A DNA stretch of 64,000 nt from Enterobacter bugandensis (GCF_900324475.1 NZ_LT992502.1:1302001-1366000); one strand, 5' to 3'; numbered from the stretch's first letter, positions 28,257 through 39,186 are shown. Numbers and translations are program-made. Notes: a model not told the origin generated them from the letters alone.

Positions 28257-30839
28257 TTAGCCAACGACCAGATTGAGCAGTTTACCCGGTACGTAGATCG
28301 CTTTACGTAAGGTAACGCCCTCAAGATATTTCGCAACCAGAGGTTCCTGGCCCGCGCGCTCGCGAACCTGATCTTCAGTTGCATCGACCGCCACGGTAAT
28401 TTTACCACGGACTTTGCCGTTGACCTGGACCACCACCAGCGTGGTGTTTTCCACCATCGCTGCTTCGTCAGCCACCGGCCACGGCGCGTTGTCGATATCG
28501 CCTTCGCCTTTCAGCTCCTGCCACAGGGTGAAGCTGACGTGTGGCGTGAACGGGTTAAGCATGCGAACCACGGCCAGCAGCGCTTCACGCATGATGGCAC
28601 GATCCTGCTCGCCGTCCTGCGGGGCTTTCGCCAGCTTGTTCATCAGTTCCATAATAGCCGCAATTGCGGTATTGAAGGTCTGACGACGACCAATATCATC
28701 GGTCACTTTCGCGATCGTTTTATGAACATCACGACGCAGCGCCTGCTGATCTTCGCTCAGCGCAGCGGCGTTCAGTGCCGGAGCATCACCCTGTGCAGTA
28801 TGTTCGTACACCAGCTTCCAGACGCGTTTCAGGAAGCGGTTCGCGCCTTCTACACCGGATTCCTGCCACTCAAGGGTCATATCAGCCGGAGAAGCAAACA
28901 TCATGAACAGACGTACGGTGTCCGCGCCGTAACGCTCAACCATCACCTGCGGGTCGATACCATTGTTTTTAGACTTGGACATCTTGCTCATGCCGGTATA
29001 AACCAGTTCATGGCCTTCAGCGTCTGTCGCCTTCACGATACGGCCTTTCTCGTCGCGCTCAACGATCGCATCAACCGGAGAAACCCAGTTACGCTCTCCG
29101 TTCGCGCCAACGTAGTAGAAGGCGTCTGCCAGCACCATACCCTGGCACAGCAGCTGTTTAGCAGGCTCGTCAGAGTTCACCATGCCGGCATCGCGCATCA
29201 GCTTATGGAAAAAGCGGAAGTAGAGCAGGTGCATGATGGCGTGTTCGATACCACCAATATAGATATCTACCGGCAGCCAGTAGTTGGCGGCGTCAGAATC
29301 CAGCATGCCTTCTTTGTACTGCGGGCAGGTGTAGCGCGCGTAGTACCAGGAGGACTCCATAAAGGTATCGAAGGTGTCAGTTTCACGCAGCGCAGGCTGG
29401 CCGTTGACGGTGGTTTTGGCCCACTCAGGATCGGCTTTGATCGGGCTGGTGATGCCGTCCATGACCACGTCTTCCGGCAGGATCACGGGCAGCTGATCTT
29501 CAGGCGTTGGCATGACGGTTCCGTCTTCCAGGGTCACCATTGGAATTGGCGCACCCCAGTAACGCTGACGGGACACGCCCCAGTCACGCAGACGGAAGTT
29601 CACTTTACGCTCGCCCACGCCCAGTGAGGCCAGCTTATCGGCGATGGCGTTGAAGCCCTCTTCGAAGCTGAGGCCGCTGAACTCACCGGAGTTGAACAGG
29701 GTGCCTTTTTCGGTCAACGCCTGCTCGGACAGGTCAGGTTCAGAACCATCGGCGGCCAGAATAACGGCTTTAATCGGCAGGTTGTATTTGGTGGCAAACT
29801 CGTAGTCGCGCTGATCGTGACCCGGAACGGCCATGACTGCACCTGTACCGTACTCCATCAGAACGAAGTTTGCTGCCCAGACCGGGATCGCTTCGCCCGT
29901 CAGCGGGTGCTTAGCATAGAAGCCCGTCGCAACGCCTTTTTTCTCCATCGTCGCCATGTCGGCTTCGGCCACTTTCGTGTTGCGGCATTCGTCGATGAAG
30001 GTCGCCAGTTCCGGGTTGTTCTCTGCCGCTTTCTGCGCCAGCGGGTGACCTGCGGCCACGGCCAGATAGGTCGCACCCATGAAGGTGTCCGGACGGGTGG
30101 TGTAGACGGTCAGGGTCTGGTCGTAGTTCTCAACGTTGAAGGTAATTTCCACGCCTTCAGAACGGCCGATCCAGTTGCGCTGCATGGTCTTAACGGTGTC
30201 AGGCCAGTGATCCAGCGTATCCAGATCGTTCAGCAGTTCGTCAGCGTAAGCGGTGATTTTGATAAACCACTGTGGGATCTCTTTACGCTCAACTTTGGTG
30301 TCGCAGCGCCAGCAGCAGCCGTCGATAACCTGCTCGTTCGCCAGAACGGTCTGGTCATTCGGGCACCAGTTAACGGCAGAGGTCTTCTTGTACACCAGGC
30401 CTTTTTTGTACAGCTCGGTGAAGAACTTCTGCTCCCAGCGGTAGTATTCCGGGGTACAGGTCGCCAGCTCGCGGCTCCAGTCATAGCCGAAGCCCAGCAT
30501 TTTGAGCTGGTTTTTCATGTACGCGATGTTGTCGTACGTCCACGGTGCCGGAGCGGTATTGTTTTTTACCGCTGCGCCTTCTGCAGGCAGGCCGAACGCA
30601 TCCCAGCCGATTGGCTGCAGAACGTTTTTGCCCAGCATGCGCTGGTAACGGGCGATCACATCACCGATGGTGTAGTTACGCACGTGGCCCATGTGTAGTC
30701 GACCAGAAGGATAGGGAAGCATCGACAGGCAGTAATACTTCTCTTTGCTCTCGTCTTCGGTTACTTCAAAGGTGCGCTTCTCGTCCCAGTGTTGCTGGAC
30801 TTTTGATTCTATCTCTTCCGGGCGGTATTGCTCTTGCAT
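28257..30839 (-). CDS. leuS: Leucyl-tRNA synthetase
   Basis: An 860-aa class I aminoacyl-tRNA synthetase, the exact E. coli length from the ATG at 30839 ([16 protein letters not shown]). The HIGH-type motif is HMGH in [11 protein letters not shown], and the catalytic KMSKS loop is [12 protein letters not shown]1 editing domain lies between them ([12 protein letters not shown], the threonine-rich editing motif) and a zinc-binding CPND...CCWRC region precedes it. An upstream in-frame ATG at 30863 is less likely. Divergent from ybeL. Confidence 0.98.
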   Translation of the reverse strand: MQEQYRPEEIESKVQQHWDEKRTFEVTEDESKEKYYCLSMLPYPSGRLHMGHVRNYTIGDVIARYQRMLGKNVLQPIGWDAFGLPAEGAAVKNNTAPAPWTYDNIAYMKNQLKMLGFGYDWSRELATCTPEYYRWEQKFFTELYKKGLVYKKTSAVNWCPNDQTVLANEQVIDGCCWRCDTKVERKEIPQWFIKITAYADELLNDLDTLDHWPDTVKTMQRNWIGRSEGVEITFNVENYDQTLTVYTTRPDTFMGATYLAVAAGHPLAQKAAENNPELATFIDECRNTKVAEADMATMEKKGVATGFYAKHPLTGEAIPVWAANFVLMEYGTGAVMAVPGHDQRDYEFATKYNLPIKAVILAADGSEPDLSEQALTEKGTLFNSGEFSGLSFEEGFNAIADKLASLGVGERKVNFRLRDWGVSRQRYWGAPIPMVTLEDGTVMPTPEDQLPVILPEDVVMDGITSPIKADPEWAKTTVNGQPALRETDTFDTFMESSWYYARYTCPQYKEGMLDSDAANYWLPVDIYIGGIEHAIMHLLYFRFFHKLMRDAGMVNSDEPAKQLLCQGMVLADAFYYVGANGERNWVSPVDAIVERDEKGRIVKATDAEGHELVYTGMSKMSKSKNNGIDPQVMVERYGADTVRLFMMFASPADMTLEWQESGVEGANRFLKRVWKLVYEHTAQGDAPALNAAALSEDQQALRRDVHKTIAKVTDDIGRRQTFNTAIAAIMELMNKLAKAPQDGEQDRAIMREALLAVVRMLNPFTPHVSFTLWQELKGEGDIDNAPWPVADEAAMVENTTLVVVQVNGKVRGKITVAVDATEDQVRERAGQEPLVAKYLEGVTLRKAIYVPGKLLNLVVG

Positions 30840-31055
30840 GGCAGCCAGTGGTCCTGTGTTCAATACAGCTACAAAAATGTAGCCAATGGATGTGGTAATT
30901 CAGATCCGCATAGCATAGCCCAAACGCCCGCGTCAAAACAGCCTTTCGCGCAATTGCACTTTGCAGGAATTTACCGGGTCTGTGCTTCACCTGACAAAGC
31001 GGCGGCGAAATAAGGTCTATTATTAGAAATAGTTACTTACCCGGGAGGCAAAATG

Positions 31056-31538
31056 ATGAACAAGGTTGCTCAATTTTACCGCGAACTGGTGGCGACACTG
31101 ACGGAACGGCTGCGTAACGGCGAGCGCGATATTGACGCGCTGGTCGAACAGGCGCGTGAACGGGTGACGCAAACGGGTGAGTTAACGCGAACCGAAGTGG
31201 AAGAGGTGACGCGCGCCGTACGCCGCGATCTGGAAGAGTTCGCGCGCAGCTACGAAGAGAGCCAGGATGAGATCGCCGACAGCGTCTTTATGCGGGTGAT
31301 CAAAGAGAGCCTGTGGCAGGAGCTGGCGGATATTACCGATAAAACCCAGCTGGAGTGGCGCGAGGTGTTCCAGGATTTAAATCATCACGGCGTGTACCAG
31401 AGCGGTGAAGTGGTGGGGCTGGGGAATCTGGTGTGCGAGAAGTGCCATCACCATATTGCGGTATATACGCCTGATGTGTTGCCGCTGTGCCCGAAGTGCG
31501 GGCACGATCAGTTCCAGCGTCGCCCGTTTGAGCCATAA
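31056..31538 (+). CDS. ybeL: Zinc-ribbon protein YbeL (DUF1451)
   Basis: A 160-aa cytoplasmic protein of unknown function. The N-terminal two thirds are helical and charged (AQFYRELVATLTERLRNGER onward). The C-terminal zinc ribbon has CEKC and CPKC pairs, ending GHDQFQRRPFEP. Two ATGs occur in tandem (31053, 31056). The second gives the E. coli length, and both are served by the gggagg at 31041-31046. Followed by a dispersed repeat. Confidence 0.94.
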   Translation: MNKVAQFYRELVATLTERLRNGERDIDALVEQARERVTQTGELTRTEVEEVTRAVRRDLEEFARSYEESQDEIADSVFMRVIKESLWQELADITDKTQLEWREVFQDLNHHGVYQSGEVVGLGNLVCEKCHHHIAVYTPDVLPLCPKCGHDQFQRRPFEP

Positions 31539-31555
31539 GTAAAAGCGCAGTTTAG

Positions 31556-31603
31556 TTCCCTCTCCCCGTGGGAGAGGGCCAGGGTGAGGGCGTCAGGCCG
31601 CAC
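31556..31603 (+). repeat. 48-nt dispersed repeat, copy 1
   Basis: The core ccctctccc-cgt-gggagaggg (31558-31578) forms a 9-bp hairpin, followed by a conserved arm agggtgagggc-N-tcaggccgcac. Two more copies exist at 43135-43182 (same orientation) and 61533-61580 (inverted), nearly identical over all 48 nt. This copy lies between convergent ybeL and rihA, and its arm supplies the last two codons and stop of rihA. Such elements are common between enterobacterial genes (REP/BIME-like), but I cannot name the family. Confidence 0.85.
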
Positions 31604-32534
31604 AATAGTAAGCAAGTCTTTCCGCCAGCAAATCCACAAACGCCTCCCGGTCGATATCCACCATCAGCGTCGTATTCGGTTTATTCCCCGTCAGCGAATA
31701 GTAATCCACCACCGTCATCCCCTGGGTATATTTCCCCTGCGTCTCCACGCCAACCCATCTGTCCACCGTGGTAAACATTTCAGGCTTCAGCAGCCAGGCG
31801 ATGGTGCACGGGTCATGCAGCGGCGCGCCGTGAAAGCCCCATTTCTCGGCTTTGTGATACTCCATAAAGAAGTCGAGCAGCTCGGCTACGGTTGTCGCAA
31901 CCGGGTTGCCCACGGCGCGGAAGCGCTCAATATCGTCTGCCATAATCTGTGCCCGATGCGTCACGTCCAGCCCCGCCATCACAATCGGCAGGCCCGACTG
32001 GAAGACGATCTCCGCCGCTTCCGGATCAACAAAGATGTTGAATTCGGCCGCAGGCGTCCAGTTCCCTAGCCCCATAGCCCCACCCATAATCACAATACGG
32101 GCGATTTGACCGCGCAGTTCCGGATGGCTGTTCAGCAGGAGCGCAACGTTGGTCTGGGGGCCGGTCGCCACCAGGGTGACGGGTTTTGCACTTTCACGCA
32201 GCACCTTCGCCATTAGCTCGACGGCAGTGCAGTCTTGCGGTGTGAAACCTGGCTCCGGCAGCGCCGGGCCATCCAGCCCGCTTTCACCGTGAACGTTGTC
32301 GGCAATGATCAGCTCGCGCATCAGCGGCTTAACGGCGCCGCCTGCGACAGGAATATCGGTGCGTTTCAGCAGCGTCAGCATTCGTAAAACGTTGCGCAGG
32401 GTTTTGTCCGGCGTCTGATTTCCCGCGGACGAGGTGACCGCTTTCACGTCCAGTTCAGGGGAGGCAAGCGCGAGGACGAGCGCGATCGCGTCATCATGAC
32501 CCGGATCGCAGTCGAGAATTATAGGGTGTGCCAT
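31593..32534 (-). CDS. rihA: Pyrimidine-specific ribonucleoside hydrolase RihA
   Basis: Cleaves cytidine and uridine to ribose and base. The calcium-binding [11 protein letters not shown] motif is at the N-terminus, with catalytic-loop segments [18 protein letters not shown] and [10 protein letters not shown]. The ATG at 32534 gives 313 aa, against 311 in E. coli. The extra C-terminal residues (CAA) and the TGA are encoded by the dispersed repeat that abuts the gene. The hscC/djl genes that neighbour rihA in E. coli are absent, and ybeL is adjacent instead. Confidence 0.96.
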   Translation of the reverse strand: MAHPIILDCDPGHDDAIALVLALASPELDVKAVTSSAGNQTPDKTLRNVLRMLTLLKRTDIPVAGGAVKPLMRELIIADNVHGESGLDGPALPEPGFTPQDCTAVELMAKVLRESAKPVTLVATGPQTNVALLLNSHPELRGQIARIVIMGGAMGLGNWTPAAEFNIFVDPEAAEIVFQSGLPIVMAGLDVTHRAQIMADDIERFRAVGNPVATTVAELLDFFMEYHKAEKWGFHGAPLHDPCTIAWLLKPEMFTTVDRWVGVETQGKYTQGMTVVDYYSLTGNKPNTTLMVDIDREAFVDLLAERLAYYCAA

Positions 32535-32622
32535 AGCGTTCTCCATTCTTAGCATTATTTTGTGACAAGGTTAACGCTGCGATGTGACGCCGAATAGAAA
32601 AAGAGATCTAAAGCGTGAAGCA

Positions 32623-32646
32623 GTGCGCAATCCGCAGATTGCGCAC
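32623..32646 (-). terminator. Probable gltL terminator hairpin
   Basis: A 9-bp perfect stem (gtgcgcaat / attgcgcac) with a 6-nt loop begins 9 nt after the gltL stop on the minus strand. The T-rich tract follows only after about 20 nt, so termination may be inefficient or the hairpin may act as a 3' protector. Confidence 0.5.
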
Positions 32647-32654
32647 CGAGAAGA

Positions 32655-33380
32655 TTAGTGCAGAATTTTCGCGAGGAAATCTTTGGCGCGTTCGGATTTC
32701 GGATTGGCGAAGAACTCTTCTTTCGGTGAGTCTTCGACAATTTTCCCTTCGTCCATGAAGATCACGCGGTTGGCCACTTTACGGGCGAAGCCCATTTCGT
32801 GCGTCACCACCATCATGGTCATCCCTTCGTGCGCCAGCTCGACCATCACGTCCAGCACTTCGTTGATCATTTCAGGATCGAGCGCTGACGTGGGCTCATC
32901 GAACAGCATCGCCACCGGATCCATGCACAGCGCGCGCGCAATCGCCACACGCTGCTGCTGGCCGCCGGAAAGCTGTGCCGGGAACTTATCGGCATGTGCA
33001 GAAAGCCCCACGCGCTCCAGAAGCTTGAGCCCCTTTTCGCGCGACGCTTTTTTATCACGCTTGAGCACTTTGACCTGAGCCAGCGTCAGGTTCTCAATAA
33101 TGGACAGATGAGGGAACAGCTCAAAATGCTGGAACACCATGCCGACGTGAGAGCGAAGCTGGGCCAGGTTGGTTTTCTTGTCGTTCACTTTCGTGCCGTT
33201 AACAACAATTTCGCCCTGCTGCACAGGCTCCAGACCATTAACCGTTTTGATCAGCGTAGACTTACCGGAACCGGACGGCCCGCACACCACCACCACATCG
33301 CCTTTTTTGACTTCGGTGGAGCAGTCGGTCAGCACCTGAAAGTGCCCATACCATTTAGAAACATTTTTCAGGGAAATCAT
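32655..33380 (-). CDS. gltL: Glutamate/aspartate ABC transporter ATP-binding protein GltL
   Basis: A 241-aa ATPase of the polar amino-acid uptake family. Walker A is GPSGSGKST, the ABC signature is LSGGQQQR, Walker B is AMLFDEP, and the switch histidine is in VVTHEMGF. It drives import of glutamate and aspartate through GltJK. Its ATG overlaps the gltK stop region, as is usual in this operon. Confidence 0.98.
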   Translation of the reverse strand: MISLKNVSKWYGHFQVLTDCSTEVKKGDVVVVCGPSGSGKSTLIKTVNGLEPVQQGEIVVNGTKVNDKKTNLAQLRSHVGMVFQHFELFPHLSIIENLTLAQVKVLKRDKKASREKGLKLLERVGLSAHADKFPAQLSGGQQQRVAIARALCMDPVAMLFDEPTSALDPEMINEVLDVMVELAHEGMTMMVVTHEMGFARKVANRVIFMDEGKIVEDSPKEEFFANPKSERAKDFLAKILH

Positions 33381-34054
33381 TATACCGTCCTTTTCTTCAG
33401 CCAGCTGACCAACAGCGACGCGCTTAAACTAATCACAAAATAGACCGCACCCGCGAAGAGCACCATCTCGACCTGCGTACCATCACGTTCACCTATGGTC
33501 GACGCGGTACGGAAGAAGTCCGCCAGACTCAGAACGTAAACCAGAGAGGTATCCTGGAACAGCACGATACCCTGGGTCAGCAGGAGCGGAACCATGGCGC
33601 GAAACGCCTGAGGCAGAATGATGAGCTGCATGGACTGCCAGTGCGTCATTCCCAGAGCCAGCGCGGCGCTGGACTGCCCACGGGAGATACTCTGGATACC
33701 CGCACGGATAATCTCTGAATAGTAAGCGGCCTCAAACATCGAGAACGCCACCATCGCAGAGATCAGGCGGATGTCGGTTTTCGGCGACAGTCCCAGCACA
33801 TTCTGTAAGAAGCCTGGAACAATCAGGTAAAACCACAGCAGCACCATCACCAGCGGGATGGAGCGGAAGACGTTAACGTAGGCAGTCGCAAACCAGGCGA
33901 GCGGCTTAAAGCTCGACAGGCGCATGACGGCCAGCAGGGTACCCCAGACGATACCCACAACGATAGCGATCGCGGTGATCTTTAGGGTAATCACCAGGCC
34001 ATCGAGCAGGTAAGGCATGGATGGAACAATAGAACTCCAGTCAAATTCGTACAT
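33380..34054 (-). CDS. gltK: Glutamate/aspartate ABC permease GltK
   Basis: A 224-aa inner-membrane permease of the HisMQ type with about five helices. The cytoplasmic EAA-type loop that docks on GltL is visible in [23 protein letters not shown]. It forms the heterodimeric channel with GltJ. One-base junctions with gltJ and gltL mark tight translational coupling. Confidence 0.98.
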   Translation of the reverse strand: MYEFDWSSIVPSMPYLLDGLVITLKITAIAIVVGIVWGTLLAVMRLSSFKPLAWFATAYVNVFRSIPLVMVLLWFYLIVPGFLQNVLGLSPKTDIRLISAMVAFSMFEAAYYSEIIRAGIQSISRGQSSAALALGMTHWQSMQLIILPQAFRAMVPLLLTQGIVLFQDTSLVYVLSLADFFRTASTIGERDGTQVEMVLFAGAVYFVISLSASLLVSWLKKRTV

Positions 34055-34794
34055 TATTTGCCTCCCAGATTGCCCGGCAGGCGTACTTTGCGTTCAACCA
34101 GGTTCATCACCAGCATGATGAAAGCGTTAATCAGAACATACGCGAGCGTGATCGCGGTGAAGGATTCCCACGCGTGAGCGGAGTAATCCAGCAGCTTGCC
34201 CGCCTGTGCAGCCATATCCACCAGGCCGATGGTTGAGGCGATGGCCGAGTTTTTCACCAGGTTCATCATCTCAGAGGTCATCGGTGGAACGATAACGCGG
34301 TAGGCGTTAGGCAGCAGCACGTAGCGGTAGGTTTGTGGCAGGGTCAGGCCCATCGCCAGGCCCGCATTTTTTTGTCCGCGTGGCAATGACTGAATGGCGG
34401 CACGCACCTGCTCGCAAACGCGCGCAGCGGTAAACAGCCCCAGACACATCATGGAGGAGACAAAGAACTGCACGTTCGGATCCAGCTCCGACTTGAACCA
34501 CATGCCAATATTTTCCGGCAGCAGTTCCGGGATGACCAGATACCAGGTAAAGAACTGCACGATGAGCGGAACGTTACGGAACAGTTCCACATACAGTGTG
34601 CCAATTGTTGAAAGAAAACGGTTAGGGACGGTGCGCAGAATACCGAACAGCGAACCGACAAGAAACGCGATGATCCACGCCGTTATCGATAATGCCACGG
34701 TAACCTGAAAGCCGCTCCACAGCCAGCCAAGATAGGTGGTGTTGCCGAACGGGGCTTGTTGCAGGAAGATGCCCCAGTTCCAGTCTATTGACAT
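34054..34794 (-). CDS. gltJ: Glutamate/aspartate ABC permease GltJ
   Basis: A 246-aa permease paralogous to GltK, the E. coli length from the ATG at 34794 ([20 protein letters not shown]). The EAA-type loop is [27 protein letters not shown]. The longer frame reaching 34881 reads through a terminator and an sRNA segment and is rejected. Expression relative to gltI is probably lowered by the terminator just upstream. Confidence 0.97.
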   Translation of the reverse strand: MSIDWNWGIFLQQAPFGNTTYLGWLWSGFQVTVALSITAWIIAFLVGSLFGILRTVPNRFLSTIGTLYVELFRNVPLIVQFFTWYLVIPELLPENIGMWFKSELDPNVQFFVSSMMCLGLFTAARVCEQVRAAIQSLPRGQKNAGLAMGLTLPQTYRYVLLPNAYRVIVPPMTSEMMNLVKNSAIASTIGLVDMAAQAGKLLDYSAHAWESFTAITLAYVLINAFIMLVMNLVERKVRLPGNLGGK

Positions 34795-34802
34795 AATAAA
34801 CT

Positions 34803-34833
34803 CCAGAAAAAAGAGGGTAGCAGCGCTACCCTC
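34803..34833 (-). terminator. Internal terminator between gltI and gltJ
   Basis: A gagggtagc / gctaccctc stem (9 bp, 3-nt loop) is followed on the minus strand by six T's, ending 9 nt before gltJ. It should release most transcripts after gltI, allowing excess binding protein, and forms the 3' end of the SroC-like RNA. Confidence 0.88.
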
Positions 34834-34960
34834 GAAGATTGGTGAGAAGCTCTTTTTTCGCGCTGAGTGGGGAACGACCACTCAGCGTATATGTCTGTCC
34901 ATGCTTCCCGACAATCGAGAGGGCAGGAGGTCCCGCCCCTGTTGTTCTAATTAGTTAAGA
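34803..34960 (-). ncRNA. sroC: SroC-like sRNA from the gltI-gltJ intergenic region
   Basis: In Salmonella and E. coli, SroC is cut from the gltIJKL mRNA between gltI and gltJ and ends at an intrinsic terminator. It binds Hfq and sponges the sRNA GcvB. Here the same location has the terminator plus a second stem (cgctgagtgg / ccactcagcg, about 34862-34888). The 5' end is set by analogy, not by a visible signal, and the sequence itself was not aligned. Confidence 0.6.
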
Positions 34961-35856
34961 GCCTTGTCATTTGGAGATTTGAACAGCGCTTTCATGTCGT
35001 CAGACAGTTCAAAGTTCATATTGAGATTTTTTGGTGGAATCGGGTTCTTAAACCACTTGTCGAACCATTTTTCCGCTTCGCCGGAGGTCTGCACCTGGGC
35101 GATAGTGTCATCGATCAGCTTTTTGAACTGCGGATCGTCTTTACGCAGCATACAGCCGTAGGCTTCTTTGGACTGCGCGGTACCGACGATATCCCAGTTG
35201 TCTGGTTTCTTCGCCTTCGCACGTTCGCCCGCCAGCAGGGCGTCATCCATCATAAACGCGACGGCACGACCGCTTTCCAGCGTACGGAAGGAGTCGCCAT
35301 GGTCTTTCGCGCTGATGATGCGCATATCCATTTTCTTCTCGTCGTTTAGCTTGTGCAGCAGGACTTCAGAAGTGGTACCGGAGGTCACAACGACCGCTTT
35401 GCCTTTCAGGTCCGCAAAATCTTTGATCGCGCCGCCTTTCTTGGTCAGCAGACGGGTGCCCACGACAAAGATGGTGTCAGAGAAGGCCGCCTGTTTTTGA
35501 CGCTCGAGGTTGTTGGTGGTGGAACCACACTCGAAGTCAAAGGTGCCGTTTTGCAGCAGAGGAATACGGTTCTGTGAAGTGATTGGGATCAGCTTCACCT
35601 GCAGGTCAGGTTTGTTCAGCTTTTTCTTCACAGCTTCAACGATAGCGTTGGAGTAATCCTGTGAATAGCCCACGACTTTTTGCGTGTTGTCGTAGTAAGA
35701 GAACGGGACGGAAGATTCACGGTGGCCGACCACGATGACGCCGTTTTTGGCAATCTTGTCGAGAGTGCTGCCTGCTGCCGGAGCGTCTTCAGCGTGAACC
35801 ACGCCTGCGGACATTCCCATAACCAGCATTGCTGTGGCCAGTTTACGTAATTGCAT
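34951..35856 (-). CDS. gltI: Periplasmic glutamate/aspartate-binding protein GltI
   Basis: A 301-aa solute-binding protein. The signal peptide (MQLRKLATAMLVMGMSAGVV) ends HA|EDAPAAG. The body is nearly identical to E. coli GltI, including VGHRESSVPFSYYDN and SGTTSEVLLHKLN. The ATG at 35856 gives MQLRK and has an aaggag ribosome-binding site, so the frame extended to 35901 is rejected. First gene of gltIJKL. In enterobacteria GcvB represses gltI mRNA, and the SroC segment lies at its own 3' end. Confidence 0.97.
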   Translation of the reverse strand: MQLRKLATAMLVMGMSAGVVHAEDAPAAGSTLDKIAKNGVIVVGHRESSVPFSYYDNTQKVVGYSQDYSNAIVEAVKKKLNKPDLQVKLIPITSQNRIPLLQNGTFDFECGSTTNNLERQKQAAFSDTIFVVGTRLLTKKGGAIKDFADLKGKAVVVTSGTTSEVLLHKLNDEKKMDMRIISAKDHGDSFRTLESGRAVAFMMDDALLAGERAKAKKPDNWDIVGTAQSKEAYGCMLRKDDPQFKKLIDDTIAQVQTSGEAEKWFDKWFKNPIPPKNLNMNFELSDDMKALFKSPNDKALN

Positions 35857-36168
35857 ACCCAACTCCTTTCTTATCAGCGCCAGTGACGCATAGATACCCA
35901 TTGTGATGTTGTTATATCTCGCGCAATGCGAGTGCAGTGTTATGCAAGCTTGTTAACATTTAGTCTGGCTTAATGTAAAGATTTTGCTGCGTTATTGTTT
36001 ATTTTTGCGAAGCGCGCCGCACCATTCAGAGGCAATAATCTCCCGTTGCACCGTTTCGGTGCTAGCGACGATCTACACTGGTGCGACAAGGTTGCACGTT
36101 AAGCCAGACAGCGTTTACGTGAATAAATAAAGCAACAGGCGTGCCAGAATAGAAGATTGGGAGGAAAT
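35857..36168. other. gltI upstream region without a gene
   Basis: About 310 bp between gltI and lnt with no supported frame. It must contain the gltI promoter. A small hairpin (gcaccg / cggtgc around 36048-36061) is visible. I see no convincing operator by eye. Confidence 0.4.
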
Positions 36169-36198
36169 TGCCGGGTAAGGCGCAGCCGCCACCCGGCA
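36169..36198. repeat. REP-like palindrome downstream of lnt
   Basis: tgccgggt / acccggca arms enclose a GC-rich insert (aaggcgcagccgcc), the typical form of enterobacterial repetitive extragenic palindromes. It sits 13 nt after the lnt stop, where such elements protect mRNA 3' ends. Confidence 0.75.
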
Positions 36199-36211
36199 TC
36201 AGAAGGCAAGA

Positions 36212-37750
36212 TTATTTATGACGCTGACGCAGGCTCATCAGCACGGCGCCAAAGCCGAACAGCGCGGTCAGGATCCACAGCGGCCAGTTGCCGGTGCGGG
36301 CGTACGGCGTCAGGCCCGTGGTAGGCGTGACTTTGGTTGTCAGCACTTCACGGGTGAACTGCGGGATCATGGCCTGGATTTCGCCCTGCGGGCCAATCAC
36401 CGCGGTGATGCCGTTATTGGTGCTACGCAGCAGCGGACGCGCCAGCTCCAGAGAACGCATGCGTGCCATCTGGAAGTGCTGCCACGGGCCAATCGATTTA
36501 CCGAACCACGCATCGTTGGAGATGGTCAGCAGATAGTCGGTGTCCGGGCGGAAGTTATCGCGCACCTGCTCGCCGAGGATGATTTCGTAGCAGATGGCGG
36601 CCGTCAGGGCCAGGCCGTGCGCGTGAAGCTGGGGCTGAACGTACGGACCGCGGCTGAAGGAGGACATCGGCAGGTCAAAGAACGGTGCCAGCGGACGCAA
36701 AATAGACTCCAGCGGCACAAATTCACCGAACGGCACGAGGTGGTTCTTGTTGTACCGGTCGGTGGAGTGGTAGCTGTATTCGCTGTCTTTGCCGAGCGTA
36801 ATAATGGTGTTGTAGGTGTCGTAGCGGTTCTGCTGATTCAGGCGCGCATCAACAATGCCGGTAATCAGGGTGCTGCCGCGCGCCACCAGCAGATCGTTCA
36901 TCATGTTGAGGAACGGCTGCTGGTTAATTTCCAGATCGGGAATAGCGGATTCTGGCCAGATAATCAGCTGTGATTTGCCCATCACCTCTTCGGTGGCGTT
37001 GGCGTAGATCTTCAGCGTGTTCAGCAGCTCTTTTTCGTCCCACTTCATGGACTGCGGGATATTCCCCTGCACCATGGAAACCTGCATGGCGCGCTCGGGC
37101 TCGGGCGTGAACCACTGGATATAGCGCAGCGGGAAGGGCAGGGCGAACAGCACCAGGGCCACAGCCAGCGGCTTCCAGCCGCGCGTGACCAGCGCCAGTA
37201 CCAGCAGGCCGCTCACCACCATCAGCAGGAAGTTAATGGCTTCAACGCCCATTACCGGTGCCAGACCTTTCAGCGGGCCGTCAATCTGGCTGTAGCCGAA
37301 CTGCAGCCACGGGAAGCCGGTCAGCACCCAGCCGCGGAGGAACTCGGTAATCTGCCAGACCACCGGCGCGGCAATGGCGACACGCAGCCAGGTGGTTTTA
37401 GGCCACAGGCGAGAGAGAATTCCGGCGAACAGACCGGTATAGAGCGAGAGATAGGCGGCGAGCAGGACGACCAGGAAGACGTTAACCGGCCCCGGCATCC
37501 CGCCAAACTGTGCGATGCTGACGTAGACCCAGTTAATGCCGGAGCCAAATAGCCCCAGCCCCCAGAAGTAGCCGATCGCAGCGGCCTGTACCGGACGACG
37601 ATTCAGGGTTAACCCCTGAAGCCCCATCAGGGAGAGAATGGCCGCGGGCCAGATATCGTAAGGAGAAAAAGCCAGCGTACCGCTGGCTCCGAGTAACAGC
37701 GCCAGCAGCAAACGGACGCGCTGGCGTTCAAGCAATGGGGCAAATGCCAT
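36212..37750 (-). CDS. lnt: Apolipoprotein N-acyltransferase Lnt
   Basis: A 512-aa inner-membrane enzyme, the exact E. coli length, that adds the third acyl chain to lipoproteins. Several N-terminal membrane helices precede a periplasmic nitrilase domain with the Glu of [10 protein letters not shown], Lys in [10 protein letters not shown] and Cys in [10 protein letters not shown] forming the catalytic triad. Local clients include RlpA, LptE and ChiQ. It follows ybeX with a 5-bp gap. Confidence 0.98.
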   Translation of the reverse strand: MAFAPLLERQRVRLLLALLLGASGTLAFSPYDIWPAAILSLMGLQGLTLNRRPVQAAAIGYFWGLGLFGSGINWVYVSIAQFGGMPGPVNVFLVVLLAAYLSLYTGLFAGILSRLWPKTTWLRVAIAAPVVWQITEFLRGWVLTGFPWLQFGYSQIDGPLKGLAPVMGVEAINFLLMVVSGLLVLALVTRGWKPLAVALVLFALPFPLRYIQWFTPEPERAMQVSMVQGNIPQSMKWDEKELLNTLKIYANATEEVMGKSQLIIWPESAIPDLEINQQPFLNMMNDLLVARGSTLITGIVDARLNQQNRYDTYNTIITLGKDSEYSYHSTDRYNKNHLVPFGEFVPLESILRPLAPFFDLPMSSFSRGPYVQPQLHAHGLALTAAICYEIILGEQVRDNFRPDTDYLLTISNDAWFGKSIGPWQHFQMARMRSLELARPLLRSTNNGITAVIGPQGEIQAMIPQFTREVLTTKVTPTTGLTPYARTGNWPLWILTALFGFGAVLMSLRQRHK

Positions 37751-37755
37751 TTACA

Positions 37756-38634
37756 TTAATCTTCCAGTTTTGGCACCGGTGAATCGTCCGGCGTTCTGAC
37801 GTGAACCTGTATAATACGTCGGCTGTCGGCCATTGCCACTTTGAACTGGTAACCGTCGATGTCAACGGTTTCACCGCGCGCCGGAAGATGGCCAAAGGCC
37901 TGCATCACCAGCCCGCCAATGGTATCGACCTCTTCATCGCTAAAGTGAGTACCGAAGGCGTCGTTGAAATCTTCAATCGAGGCCAGCGCGCGCACGGTCC
38001 AGGTGTGGCGGCTAAGCTGACGGAAGTCGATATCTTCTTCTTCGTCGTACTCGTCTTCGATTTCGCCCACGATCAGCTCAAGAATATCTTCGATCGTGAC
38101 AAGACCTGAGACACCGCCGAATTCATCAATAACAATCGCCATGTGGTAACGCTGAGAGCGAAACTCTTTCAGCATTCGATCCACACGTTTACTTTCCGGC
38201 ACGACCACGGCCTGGCGTAACACTTTTTCCATGCTGAAGGCTTCGGCATCGCTGCGCATAAACGGCAGCAGATCTTTGGCCATCAAAATCCCTTCGATGT
38301 GATCTTTATCTTCGCTGATGACCGGGAAACGCGAGTGGGCGGATTCGATGATCACATCGAGGCACTCGTCCAGCGTCTGGTTACGTTTCAGGGTGATCAT
38401 CTGCGAGCGAGGGATCATGATGTCGCGGACGCGCTGGTCGGCAATGTCCATGACCCCTTCGAGCATTTCGCGCGTATCTTCGTCGATAAGGTCGTTCTGC
38501 CCGGAATCACGAATCAGCTCCAGCAGTTCATCACGGTTTTTCGGCTCGCCGTGGAAAAGCTGGTTCAGAATGAGGGAGAAAAATCCCTTTTTACTGGTTG
38601 TCGTGTCGCTACTGTGTGAATTGTCGTCGCTCAT
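37756..38634 (-). CDS. ybeX: CBS-domain magnesium/cobalt homeostasis protein YbeX (CorC)
   Basis: A 292-aa cytoplasmic protein with two CBS domains (about 70-190: DIMIPRSQM through [25 protein letters not shown]) and a C-terminal CorC-HlyC transporter-associated domain. Linked to magnesium/cobalt efflux as CorC, and more recently to ribosome maturation together with YbeY and YbeZ. Same strand and order as E. coli. Confidence 0.97.
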   Translation of the reverse strand: MSDDNSHSSDTTTSKKGFFSLILNQLFHGEPKNRDELLELIRDSGQNDLIDEDTREMLEGVMDIADQRVRDIMIPRSQMITLKRNQTLDECLDVIIESAHSRFPVISEDKDHIEGILMAKDLLPFMRSDAEAFSMEKVLRQAVVVPESKRVDRMLKEFRSQRYHMAIVIDEFGGVSGLVTIEDILELIVGEIEDEYDEEEDIDFRQLSRHTWTVRALASIEDFNDAFGTHFSDEEVDTIGGLVMQAFGHLPARGETVDIDGYQFKVAMADSRRIIQVHVRTPDDSPVPKLED

Positions 38635-38672
38635 GGCGTTTGTTAAGGGTTCTCTTGTTAGTTCAATGTTAA

Positions 38673-38699
38673 CCGCCGCGCTATGTCCCTGCGCGGCGG
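38673..38699 (-). other. Hairpin between ybeY and ybeX
   Basis: A 9-bp GC-only stem (ccgccgcgc / gcgcggcgg) with a 9-nt loop lies in the 84-bp spacer of the ybeZ-ybeY-ybeX-lnt transcript. No T run follows. It probably affects mRNA stability or downstream coupling. Confidence 0.55.
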
Positions 38700-38718
38700 C
38701 ATGGTAGTCAGTAACTGA

Positions 38719-39186
38719 CTATTCTTTCTCGGCAATGTACGGATCCTCATAGCCCAGAGCAAGCATTATCTCTGTCTCAAGGGACTCCATCTCTTCCGCT
38801 TCGTCATCTTCAATGTGGTCGTAGCCCAGCAGGTGCAGGCTGCCATGTACCACCATATGCGCCCAGTGCGCTTCCAGCGGTTTCTGCTGCTCTTTGGCTT
38901 CCTGCTCAACCACCTGACGGCAGATGATCAGATCGCCCAGCAGCGGCATCTCAATACCCGGCGGCGCTTCGAACGGGAAAGAGAGCACGTTGGTTGGCTT
39001 ATCTTTCCCGCGGTAGGTCAGGTTAAGCTCATGGCTTTCCGCTTCATCCACCAGGCGAATCGTGACTTCTGATTCTTCCTGAAACTGGGGGATTACCGCA
39101 TCCAGCCATTTCTGAAACTGTGCCTCTTCTGGCATGCCGGAATTGTCTTCACACGCCAGCTGTAAATCGAGGATCACCTGACTCAT
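38719..39186 (-). CDS. ybeY: Endoribonuclease YbeY
   Basis: A 155-aa zinc-dependent RNase that matures the 16S rRNA 3' end and takes part in late 70S quality control. The metal motif [11 protein letters not shown] (about 114-124) is intact. Its start overlaps the ybeZ stop by four bases, so the PhoH-type ATPase and the nuclease are made together. Confidence 0.98.
   Translation of the reverse strand: MSQVILDLQLACEDNSGMPEEAQFQKWLDAVIPQFQEESEVTIRLVDEAESHELNLTYRGKDKPTNVLSFPFEAPPGIEMPLLGDLIICRQVVEQEAKEQQKPLEAHWAHMVVHGSLHLLGYDHIEDDEAEEMESLETEIMLALGYEDPYIAEKE

Noticed and set aside
28539-29627. 362-aa open frame antisense to leuS
   Set aside because: Antisense shadow of a conserved synthetase with no recognisable domain.
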